DNA of 28,394 bases from Isotricha intestinalis (lineage: Eukaryota; Ciliophora; Litostomatea; Vestibuliferida; Isotrichidae): positions 1 through 28,394 of the forward strand of contig JAJJLU010003840.1 of the NCBI GenBank assembly GCA_023807065.1, read 5' to 3'. The notes beneath the pieces are model-generated. The model did no database searches. It saw only the letters and a list, made by a program, of their open reading frames with translations, and was not told the origin of the DNA. Within the stretch, counting starts at the first letter, position 1. The number at the start of each line of letters is the position of its first letter. This document shows, piece by piece, positions 7,451 to 16,656 of this stretch. The position numbers were made by a program, and so were the translations under genes.

Positions 7451-10400
7451 ATGATAATAATAAAACACTTAATGAAACAAATATATTTCCTTATTCAAAT
7501 CCAATTAATATCCTCAACAATAACTCAATTTGAAGAATCAAACAAAATTAATTATCTTTACTCATATACAGATCAAAATTTCATATATTTATCATCATAT
7601 TATTTATTAGAAATAAATAATGGAATTAAAACAAATTTGTTTAATTTTCCTTTAACAAGTAAATCTCATATTGTTATAATGGATACAAATGAAAAAATTT
7701 TTGTAATTTCTTGTACTGAAAATAATTTAATTGAAATAATAAATATTTCCACAAGTGAAACTTTATATTATTTTGAATATAATAATATAAATCCAATTTT
7801 TGATTGTCCACTTTATTACTCAAAGGATTCTAATTACTTTTATGTTAATATTGTTTATCAAGATGATGATGACATTTTTACAATGTGTTTATATGGCATA
7901 TATAGTTCTCCTGATAATCATGTAAGTTTTGTATCAAAATCTTTTTTCATTAATTATTCTGACTTCATTTCTGAGGAATCAATTAGTAAATGTTATGAAA
8001 GTAATTATCATGATTCTAATGTTATATTTAAAAATACTAGTCAAGGGATACTACATAATAGACAGATAATTTATAGTAAATCTGTTGATTTTAAAATTAC
8101 TTTATCCCACGATAATGACGAATTAATTGTTTATTTTTATGATAACACATTAAAGATATATTCTTATAAAAATTCAAATGGTGTTATTTATGATTTGGAA
8201 ACTAAAAGTTCTTTTAATTTTAATGAATTATCTATGGTCAAATTTATTGATAGTGATAATATTGAATATTTACTTTTAGTTTATAAAAATAAAGATAATG
8301 GAAATTTAATGCTAGAAACTTTAAAATATGATGGTTCATATGGGAGATATGAATATTATGAAATTAAAAATAATATTGGTTATTCAACTAATTTTATTAA
8401 AAATATTCCAGATTCTTCTGATTATTTAATTTTAACAAAAGGAGATTCAAATAATTTTAATAAATATGAATATTTTTCTTATGATTTTATAAAAAGCATT
8501 TTTACTCCTAAATTTTCAGAACCTTCAGAAGTTTATGAATTTTTAACTACTTCTAAGGTAAATATAGAAATTTTATTTTCTAAATTATTTTTAAATAATA
8601 TGTTATTAACAGATTCTATTATTTTTTCTCCTGATAATATTGAATATAGAATAATTGATAATACAAAAGTAGAAATTATAATAACTGAAGATAGTGGGAT
8701 AATTCAATTAGGTTATAAAGGATTAAAAACAAATTATTCAAATTCAAATGGAAATTATGAAATTACCTATGAAAAAACAGATGAAATATATGTAGTAACA
8801 ATATATATATGTAATATAGCTTGTTCACATTGCACTGAAATTCTAAGTAAAAATTCTTCCCCTACTAAATGCACTAACAAAAGATGTTCTGATGGTTATT
8901 ATTATTTATTAACTGATGATACTGAATGTGAAATAATTAGTAATACATGTTATGAATCGTGTAATACTTGTTCTGAGAATGGAAGTGAAAATAATCATAA
9001 ATGTGAAAGTTGTAAATATGGTTATGATTTATATGAAAATTCTTTTTGTATTAAATGTGATAAAAGTATTAAATATTATTATTATGATTTAAATTTAAAT
9101 AAAAAAGAATGTATTTATAATAATAATGAATGTCCGCATAATTATCCTTATTTAAATGATATAACTGGTGAATGTGTTAAAAATTGTCCAAATGATCTAA
9201 TATTAGAAATAGAAGATAAAAAATGTGTTGAACCTTTATTTTATATTGATAATCTAAATAATAAAATCCTAATGAATAGTTATAATTGTGAAGGTAATTA
9301 TCCCTATTTAATTTATTTGACTAGACAATGTATTGATGATTATTTAAGTAAAAATAAAAAATTAATTGATGGTTCTAATATATGCATTGATGATTGTAGT
9401 ATTCTTAATTTAACAGAAATTAATAATATTTGTGTTTGTGATGATGATGACAAATTAATAATTAAATCTAAAGAAAAAATATTTTGTAATTCTCATTTAA
9501 TTGAAACTTTATTAGAAGAGATTAATAAGTTAATGAATTTAAATGATGCTATTGATTTGATCGAAGATAATTTATATATTTTAAAAAATTATGATGATTT
9601 AATTATTGAATTTAAAGAGCATAAACTTCAAGTTTTAAATAATGATTTAATTAATAATTATAATTCTAAAAGTCCTTTAGCTGGAATAAACTTGTTAGAA
9701 TGTGAAAATATTTTAAAAGAGCATTATAATATAAATCCAAATGAACCTTTATTTATAATGTTAATTAATTCACCTTCAAAAACAAATTCATTAATAAATA
9801 CAATAAATTATAATATTTATTCTCAAGAAGGAATACAATTAGATTTAAGTTTATGTAAAAACGAAGAAATTATTATTTATAATTCATTAGGAGAAAATTC
9901 AGATAAAATAAATATAGATTTAATTAAGCAATTAGAAGAAGATAAAATTGAATTATACAATTATAACTCTGATTTTTATCATGATAAATGTTTTGGTTAT
10001 AATTTAAATAATAATGATATTAATACTAAAGACAGAAGAGAAGATATTTATAGTTCTGTTTCAGTTTGTGAATCAAATTGCAAATTTGGTGAATATAATG
10101 AAAAAAAAAAAATCGTGAAATGTTTTTGTCAAATTAAAGAAAATTTTAATGAAACTATTCCCAAAGAAGAAGCTACTAATTTTTTTAAATCAATGAATGA
10201 TCAAATTAATTATAATTTATTCACTTGCCATAAAGCATTTAAAAAATTTGGAAAAAATTTTTACAAAAATGAAGGTTTTTGGATTTTTTCTACTATCTTT
10301 ATTATTGAAATTACATGTGTTGTAATATATTTATTATATACTAAAAATAAAATATTTGAAGAAGTAAATTCAAATTATAAAAAATCAGAAGATAATAAAT

Positions 10401-11509
10401 CAAATAAAAATAATCAAAAGAACACTTTTATAATTAATCATAATCCTCCAAAAAAAAGGACAATAAATATAAAAGAATTAAATCCAAATGAGGTTCCTCA
10501 AATAATAATAGTTAAAGATGAAATAGGAGAAATAAATATAAATACTTCAAAAAATGTAAATTTTCATCAAGATTTAATAAATAAAGACCCAAGTCAAATA
10601 AATTCTCATTCTAAAATGTCTTCAAGAAGTTATTTAACTTTAATTGATTCAAAATCAGATAAAAATATTGATACATTAAGAACAGAAAAAAATTTAGTTT
10701 CTCAAGTAAATAATACTAATTATATTAATAAATTTAAAAAACCAATTTTGATTGGTAAAAATACTAATGATGAAAATAATTTTCAAGATAAGTTAGTTTT
10801 GAAATATACTAAATTGTTTAATAAAAAAGAAAATAAAAATTATTGGGAAATGACTTATTTAAATGCAATTGAATATGATAAAAGAAAATTTTTTAAAAGT
10901 TACATTTCTTTTTTATTTTCAAAATATGAAATAATTTCTATTTTATTTTTCCCTGAAGATTATGAATATTTTTCAATTACTTTTTCTTTTTATTTATTTG
11001 GTTTATTATTTGATTTTAGTATTAATACTCTTTTATTTGCTGATGATATTGTTCATCAAAAATATTCTAATAAAGGAAAATTACATTTTTTTACTGAAAC
11101 CTTATTATCTTTAATTTCAAATTTAATTACTTCTATTGTTATGAAATTTATGAGAAAGTTAATTCTTTATTCTTTTGTTTTTGATCTTTTAAATTATGAA
11201 ATTAAAGAAGAAAACCACTATCTTTTTTTATTAAATCATAATATCAAAATTATACATAAAAGAATTATTGTTTGTTTTATTTTAGAAGTTTTAATATCAT
11301 TAGTTTGTGGTTATTATATATATATATTTTGTGAAATTTATAAAAAAAGTCAAATCAATTTATTAATTAATTTTATTCTTGGATTAGCTTATTCATTTGT
11401 TATTGTTTTATCTATTGGCTTAATTGTATGTACATTAAGAATAATTTCTTTAAAATATAAAAAGAAAAAGGTATATAATTCATCAAGATATATAGGAGAG
11501 TTGATTTAA
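7451..11509 (+). CDS. Large Cys-rich surface protein with multi-pass C-terminus
   Basis: A 1352-residue single-exon gene. A hydrophobic signal-like N-terminus is followed by a long extracellular-type region; Met8 (MKQIYFLIQIQLISS) may be the better start. Residues about 30-440 are beta-rich with regularly spaced aromatic strands, possibly a propeller-like fold. Residues about 450-680 are Cys-rich with many C-x2-C pairs, as in furin-like/EGF-like repeats. Residues about 730-930 carry a conserved-looking block: LECENILKEHYNI, LDLSLCKNEEIIIYN, then DRREDIYSSV and CESNCKFGEY...CFC. A membrane helix sits near 943-963. After a basic Asn/Ser-rich cytoplasmic stretch, four or five helices begin at YWEMTYLNAIEYDKRKFF (about 1131). 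I recognise this layout as a lineage-expanded surface family of protists but cannot give it a name or function. Receptor, adhesion or prey/host contact would be guesses. It ends with TAA. Confidence 0.75.
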   Translation: MIIIKHLMKQIYFLIQIQLISSTITQFEESNKINYLYSYTDQNFIYLSSYYLLEINNGIKTNLFNFPLTSKSHIVIMDTNEKIFVISCTENNLIEIINISTSETLYYFEYNNINPIFDCPLYYSKDSNYFYVNIVYQDDDDIFTMCLYGIYSSPDNHVSFVSKSFFINYSDFISEESISKCYESNYHDSNVIFKNTSQGILHNRQIIYSKSVDFKITLSHDNDELIVYFYDNTLKIYSYKNSNGVIYDLETKSSFNFNELSMVKFIDSDNIEYLLLVYKNKDNGNLMLETLKYDGSYGRYEYYEIKNNIGYSTNFIKNIPDSSDYLILTKGDSNNFNKYEYFSYDFIKSIFTPKFSEPSEVYEFLTTSKVNIEILFSKLFLNNMLLTDSIIFSPDNIEYRIIDNTKVEIIITEDSGIIQLGYKGLKTNYSNSNGNYEITYEKTDEIYVVTIYICNIACSHCTEILSKNSSPTKCTNKRCSDGYYYLLTDDTECEIISNTCYESCNTCSENGSENNHKCESCKYGYDLYENSFCIKCDKSIKYYYYDLNLNKKECIYNNNECPHNYPYLNDITGECVKNCPNDLILEIEDKKCVEPLFYIDNLNNKILMNSYNCEGNYPYLIYLTRQCIDDYLSKNKKLIDGSNICIDDCSILNLTEINNICVCDDDDKLIIKSKEKIFCNSHLIETLLEEINKLMNLNDAIDLIEDNLYILKNYDDLIIEFKEHKLQVLNNDLINNYNSKSPLAGINLLECENILKEHYNINPNEPLFIMLINSPSKTNSLINTINYNIYSQEGIQLDLSLCKNEEIIIYNSLGENSDKINIDLIKQLEEDKIELYNYNSDFYHDKCFGYNLNNNDINTKDRREDIYSSVSVCESNCKFGEYNEKKKIVKCFCQIKENFNETIPKEEATNFFKSMNDQINYNLFTCHKAFKKFGKNFYKNEGFWIFSTIFIIEITCVVIYLLYTKNKIFEEVNSNYKKSEDNKSNKNNQKNTFIINHNPPKKRTINIKELNPNEVPQIIIVKDEIGEININTSKNVNFHQDLINKDPSQINSHSKMSSRSYLTLIDSKSDKNIDTLRTEKNLVSQVNNTNYINKFKKPILIGKNTNDENNFQDKLVLKYTKLFNKKENKNYWEMTYLNAIEYDKRKFFKSYISFLFSKYEIISILFFPEDYEYFSITFSFYLFGLLFDFSINTLLFADDIVHQKYSNKGKLHFFTETLLSLISNLITSIVMKFMRKLILYSFVFDLLNYEIKEENHYLFLLNHNIKIIHKRIIVCFILEVLISLVCGYYIYIFCEIYKKSQINLLINFILGLAYSFVIVLSIGLIVCTLRIISLKYKKKKVYNSSRYIGELI

Positions 11510-12178
11510 TTTTATTTAAATTTATTTTTTTTGAATTGCTTAATGAGAGTTAAAAATGATTTTTAAAAAATTATATATTATTTAATAATTATTTTTAAAT
11601 GTTTACTTTTAATTTAAAAACAAAAACATTTCCTTAAAAATAATATAAATCAAAAATTCAATAATTCAATAATAAGAATTGATTTGTTCTATTATTAATT
11701 GAAATTGAAGTTTTACTTTTAACTCTTAAATTATTTTAATTACATTATTTAGATTTAATATATAATTTTTCCTCATCAGATATTTTAATATTTTTTTTTT
11801 AGTTATATATGTAAGAGTTGATCATACGATTTATTAATTGCATTTATTTAATAAATGTACAAAAAAACACTTATTTGTTTTTGGAATAATTTCTTTTTCT
11901 TTTAAATTATTTTAAAAGAATTTTATATTAATTATTCTTAAAAATAATTTGTTATATAGTATTTTTATATCATAAACTAATTTTTTTATGGAATTAAAAA
12001 AAATTTAAAAAAAAAAATAAAAGCTATAATTTTTATTTACTATTATAACATATTATCAAACTTATTTTTATACCTATGTTTTAACCCCATAAAAAAGATA
12101 ATATTAAAAATAAAGATAGAAATTTAAAAACAACAAAAATATATATATATAAAAAAATAAAAAAAAAGAAACAAGAAA
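11510..12178. other. Convergent 3' intergenic region with hairpin
   Basis: About 670 nt separate the 3' ends of the surface-protein gene (plus) and the Ubl/B-box gene (minus). The clearest structure is a perfect 10-bp inverted repeat, TTCTTTTAAA (11897-11906) / TTTAAAAGAA (11911-11920), with loop TTAT. It could act as a shared 3'-end or termination element. An imperfect repeat lies at about 11669-11697. No gene or RNA is recognised. Confidence 0.45.
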
Positions 12179-13894
12179 TTATAAATGTTTTTTTTTTTTT
12201 TTTTTAACTTTCATAACATCAAAAGTATTAATTTTATGTTTATTTTGTAAGAAAATACTTAATCTAATACTTCCTCTTTTTTCATCATTAATATTTTTTT
12301 TTTCGTTATCATTAATTATATTATTATTCTTAATAATTCCTTTATTTTTTTTAATACTCTCACTATGATTGAAAGAAATATAATTTACATTTGATTTTTT
12401 CTTTTTATTTATTTCACCTAAAGCATATATGCTTCCTTTATTATTTCTTATTTTAGAAGAATTGTCAATAGGAGATAAAATAACATTTTTATTATTTATA
12501 TTGCTTTCATCTGAAGAATCTGAATAATCACTTTTAATATCTAATTTTAATATATCTTTTTTTATATTTTTAGAAGAAGAATTTATTGAAGAATTGTTTG
12601 ATATTGTTGAAAAAGAATTATTCGAATTTAAAATTGGTAATTTTTGATTATTTGTATTAACAGATAAATCTCTTTCTGTTATACATCTATTTCTAGTTTT
12701 TTTTTTTTTGTTTATTTTTTCATAAAAATCATTATTTTTTTCTTCTTCAATCTCTTCTTTTGACTCATCAATATTTATATTATATTTTTTTATTTGTTTA
12801 CTCATAAAAACTTTTAAATCTTCTGCTAAACCAACAGGATTAATTTTATTATCTTCTAATATTTTTTTCATTTCTAAATAAAATTTATCTAATTTTGTTT
12901 TAATTTGATTTATTACTTCTTTTATAATTTGACTAAATTTAATTTTTATTTTAAAGGCATTTATATCTGTTTGATTATCATTTATTTCAAAGTCTTTTTT
13001 TCTTAAAATCTGGAAAGCTTCTATTTTATCTTTATAAGAATATAAATTTTTAGAATTTATTTCTTTTTTCATTTCATATATTTCTCTTTTAATTTCAGAA
13101 TAATCTTTTTCTAAAATTTTTTCAAAAGGTAAAGAAGGATAAAAATTTAAAATCTTTTGTTCTTTTTCAAAAATTTTTTGTAATAAATGAATTAATTCTT
13201 CTGTATATTTTTTATCTTCATGTTCTTTAATTTTAATAGATAGTTTATATAAAGAATTTTCTTGAGCTTTGATTTTTTCAATTAAAATTTTTTGATAAAT
13301 ATAAAAGCATTGTTCAATATTATTTTTTTCAATTTGAATTGATTTATGTTTATTATGTTTTTTATCAAAGCAATAATGACATAAAAAAATATTATCATCT
13401 CTACAATAATAATTTACATTATTATTTAAACATTCTTGACACTTTTCTTTTTCAATATAATTAGTTGTTTTATTTTTTCCTAATTCTGATTTATTTTTAT
13501 TTCTTCTTATTTGAACATTATTTAAAGTAAGTCTAATTTTATTATCAAAATTTTTCAAAAAATTTCTTTTATTTTGATATTCTTTATTTTTATTGTTTAT
13601 AGAATTATTTATATTATTTTCATTATTATTATTGTTTTCAAATAAATTTTTTAAATTTAATTGAGGTTGAATTTCAGAAACTTTTATTGTTACTGATGAA
13701 GAATTTTTAAAATAATCTTTTAATAAAGTGTTATTTTCGGATTTTAAAATTCTTTCATTTCCATATGATAATAATAATAAAAAATCTGGAATTTTAAAAG
13801 TTTTATGTGCTAAAGCCCGTAAATAGGAAATTGGCATTAATGGTGTTACATTAAATGTTAATGAAGAATCTTTATAAATTAAATGTATATCCAT
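12179..13894 (-). CDS. Ubiquitin-like / B-box zinc-finger protein with coiled coil
   Basis: A 571-residue protein. Residues 1-73 have the strand-helix pattern of a ubiquitin-like fold (DIHLIYKDSSLTFNV, a helix around LRALAHKTFKI, then LLLLSYGNERILK and SVTIKV). Residues 152-183 form a B-box zinc finger: C152-x2-C155, C164, C172-x2-C175, H180-x2-H183, preceded by an Asn/Lys-rich linker. Residues about 195-390 are long charged helices, likely coiled coil, the usual partner of a B-box. The remaining 180 residues are Ser/Asn-rich and disordered. There is no RING finger, so it is not a complete TRIM-type E3 ligase. A scaffold or adaptor in ubiquitin or cytoskeletal signalling is plausible but unproven. 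The C-terminus carries six lysines from an uninterrupted T18 run (12188-12205 on the plus strand). It follows the Myb gene head-to-tail after 88 nt. Confidence 0.75.
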   Translation of the reverse strand: MDIHLIYKDSSLTFNVTPLMPISYLRALAHKTFKIPDFLLLLSYGNERILKSENNTLLKDYFKNSSSVTIKVSEIQPQLNLKNLFENNNNNENNINNSINNKNKEYQNKRNFLKNFDNKIRLTLNNVQIRRNKNKSELGKNKTTNYIEKEKCQECLNNNVNYYCRDDNIFLCHYCFDKKHNKHKSIQIEKNNIEQCFYIYQKILIEKIKAQENSLYKLSIKIKEHEDKKYTEELIHLLQKIFEKEQKILNFYPSLPFEKILEKDYSEIKREIYEMKKEINSKNLYSYKDKIEAFQILRKKDFEINDNQTDINAFKIKIKFSQIIKEVINQIKTKLDKFYLEMKKILEDNKINPVGLAEDLKVFMSKQIKKYNINIDESKEEIEEEKNNDFYEKINKKKKTRNRCITERDLSVNTNNQKLPILNSNNSFSTISNNSSINSSSKNIKKDILKLDIKSDYSDSSDESNINNKNVILSPIDNSSKIRNNKGSIYALGEINKKKKSNVNYISFNHSESIKKNKGIIKNNNIINDNEKKNINDEKRGSIRLSIFLQNKHKINTFDVMKVKKKKKKHL

Positions 13895-13982
13895 TTATTT
13901 TTTAAGTTTTAAAGGAATAAATTATTGAATAAAATAAAATTTTTTTTATATATTTGTAAATATTATATTATTCTTTATTTTT

Positions 13983-14942
13983 TTAATTATCAAAAAAATT
14001 ATTGTTCTCGTCATTTTTTTCAAAATTCTCAGCTTCATTTAAATTAAATCTTTGATAAAATGTTTCATCAAAAGTATTATGTTCATTATGCTGATAAAAT
14101 TCTTCACTGAAATTAATTGAACTTTGAGAATGACTTTTATTAAGATTTTGAGAAATTTGATTATTATTTTCTATTTTATTATTATTTAATGAATTAATAT
14201 AATTTACTGTTAACTTATTTATGTAAAAAGACCCTTTTTTATTTATTTCTTTATTTTCTTTTTTGCAATTATCATAAAATTTCAATTGATTATTATTTAA
14301 ATTTTTATTATAATCATTTTTATTTAAATTTAAATTATTTAATTTATCAAATGAGAAATTATTTCTACGTTTAATTTTTTTAGAAGAAAAAAGATTTATA
14401 ATATATAGAGTAAATTTGTTAAGATAAATAGGATTATATTTTTCATTTAATTCTTGTTGAAAAAATTCAGAAATTTTATTTTTAACAAAATTCACATTTT
14501 GAAAAGTTTTGATAAATTTTTTTAATTTAATTAAAACTTTCTGAGCATGAGATCTTAATTGAATAATTGATCTTGATTTTATTATTTCATTTAATTTTTT
14601 CCAATTATTTTTATATTGATAAAAACCTTCTAAAAATAAAATTTTTTCTTTTTCACTCCATCTTCCTTTAAATTTTTTTTTTGATTCTTTATAAAATAAA
14701 TTAATAATTTTATCTTTATCTTCAATATCAGAATCATTTTCAGTTAAAGTTTTATTTAAATCAATGTTATTATTATCTTGAGAATTGTTAAAATGAATGA
14801 TTTCAGAGTTGATGAGAAGAGAATTATTATATTCTTCTTTTGAATTTATATCAATAATATTATCTTTAAGAATAAATTTGTTAATATTTATATTTTTATT
14901 ATTTTCAACTTTTTTTCCAATTATATCTAACTTAGACTCCAT
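13983..14942 (-). CDS. SHAQKYF-class single-Myb DNA-binding protein
   Basis: A 319-residue protein with one Myb/SANT repeat at about residues 92-143: KGRWSEKEKILFLEGFYQY, then NNWKKLNEIIKSRS, then LRSHAQKVLIKLKKF. W95 and W114 are two of the core tryptophans. SHAQK at residues 131-135 is the signature of the SHAQKYF (R1-R2-like/MYSM-type) Myb subgroup, in which the third helix reads DNA. Such proteins are common transcription factors in plants, amoebae and ciliates. Flanks are Asn/Glu-rich and disordered (1-88 acidic, 150-319 Asn/Lys-rich). No second domain is seen. A DNA-binding transcription regulator in the nucleus is the expected role; targets cannot be inferred. The start is the first ATG, with an A/T leader. 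The 5' side holds a strong hairpin (15044-15078). Confidence 0.85.
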   Translation of the reverse strand: MESKLDIIGKKVENNKNININKFILKDNIIDINSKEEYNNSLLINSEIIHFNNSQDNNNIDLNKTLTENDSDIEDKDKIINLFYKESKKKFKGRWSEKEKILFLEGFYQYKNNWKKLNEIIKSRSIIQLRSHAQKVLIKLKKFIKTFQNVNFVKNKISEFFQQELNEKYNPIYLNKFTLYIINLFSSKKIKRRNNFSFDKLNNLNLNKNDYNKNLNNNQLKFYDNCKKENKEINKKGSFYINKLTVNYINSLNNNKIENNNQISQNLNKSHSQSSINFSEEFYQHNEHNTFDETFYQRFNLNEAENFEKNDENNNFFDN

Positions 14943-16656
14943 TGTTTCTTCTTAATAAATATCTTAAAAAAAATTCTCAATTATAGCCCTATCTTCTTTA
15001 AAAGCATTTAATTCTTTTTTAAATACAGTTCTTTTAATTATAATTATTAATTATTTTATGAAATAAAATAATTAATAAATTAGAACCCTTTATAAGATTA
15101 TCAAAAATATTTTTTTTCTATTTTGGAAAAAAAATAAAAAAAAATTATTTTTTCATATTACCATAACAATATTATATATTTTATTTATTTAATGCAAAAA
15201 TTTCCTATAACTTTAAAAATAATTCACCATATTAAATTTTGGGGTTTATATTTTTAATTATGCTTTAAAATTATAAATTTTTAGTATAAATACTATAAAT
15301 CCAAATAATTAAGTTTTAAATTCTTTTAATCTTACTTACAATGATTTTGAATTAATAATAAAATCGTTATTTTATGAACAAATTTAAAATATAAAAATTC
15401 ACAAAAATTATTTAAATAATTCTTCTATGTTTTTTAAATTATAATATGTTAATTCAGATAATTATTATTATTATATTCATAATTAATCTAATTTTATTAA
15501 TATACTGATTTTAACTACTATTGAAAGATGAAAAATATAAAAATTAATAAAAAAATAAATCTTATTCAATTTTATTAATATTATTTTTTCAAAATATGAA
15601 TGATATTTTTTTAATTATTGAATTTCATTTAGATAAAAATATTGGTTCTAATATAAAAAGAACAAATAAAAATAATCATTTATTTATTAATTAAATGAAA
15701 TATACATTTATTATAATCGATAAAATTATTTAAGAAAAAGAATAATTATTAATATAAATCAAAATTAAAATTTAAAACAATTTAAAAGGAAAGAAATTAT
15801 AAAAATCAATATTTAAATTAATATTTAAATATAATTTATATTTTTTACAAATTTTAAAATTTCATTTTCATTTGTGCGAGTTTGAATAAACATAAATTTA
15901 TTTTTATCAATTATTTTTGTTTAAAAATTTTTAACATTTTGAATTTCCTAAAAAATTATTATTATTAAATAATTTTCAGTGATTATTTAATCTATAGTTA
16001 AAATTCAATATGAATCTTTTTTGATAATATAATAAATTTCTTATTTTTTTTTATTTTTCCAAATTTACCTAAATAATCTTTTTTAATCTACAATAATTTT
16101 GTAAAGTAAAAATGAAACATTTTTTTATTATATTTTTACTGATTTTTTCATTTTTTTAAATAATAAATATATATATTTATTTTTTTTATTTATTATTTTT
16201 ATTTTTTAATTTTTTACAATGTTTACAAACTTTTAAAAAGTAATGTTTCAGATAAATAATTGCCAAAATAAAAAATCTTATTTCTGAATAACAACAATTA
16301 ACATTATAATAATCATCAAAAAAAATATTTTTTTCTTCTTTGAAAAAAGGAATTCAAGCATATTAGTGAAAATATAAATATATAAATCAATAAAAGCTTT
16401 AGCTAATTTACTTTATATTTAATTGATAAATCCTTAAATTAATTTATATTCTATTTTATATCAACATTAATTCATTATTGTCTCTTCTCCAATAATATTT
16501 TCTCTATTTTGAATAAAATTTTTATTTGTTAAAATATAAAATAATGATAAATATATATGAATCTATATTCTAAATGTTAATTCATAAGAAAATATCAGAT
16601 TAAAAATAAGTAAAAAATTCAAAAAAAAAATAATTAAAATAAAAAAATATAAAAAA
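14943..16656. other. 1.7-kb divergent intergenic region
   Basis: This region lies between the Myb gene (minus) and the three-exon gene (plus), so it should hold both promoters. It is nearly pure A/T with many A- and T-runs. Besides the hairpin at 15044-15078 there is a short palindrome, AATAAATATATATATTTATT, near 16162. No open frame long enough to call a gene and no RNA motif was seen. No conserved promoter element is recognisable. Confidence 0.5.
15044..15078. repeat. Perfect 16-bp inverted repeat with 3-nt loop
   Basis: Bases 15044-15059 (TTATTAATTATTTTAT) are the exact reverse complement of 15063-15078, around a GAA loop at 15060-15062. It lies about 100 nt upstream of the Myb gene start, so it could form a hairpin in its upstream region or cruciform DNA. 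All paired bases are A/T, which makes chance more likely than for a mixed-base stem of this length. Confidence 0.6.

Noticed and set aside
15237..15244. TTTTGGGG, the hypotrich telomere unit
   Set aside because: There is a single copy in the middle of spacer with no tandem repetition, so it is not a telomere.
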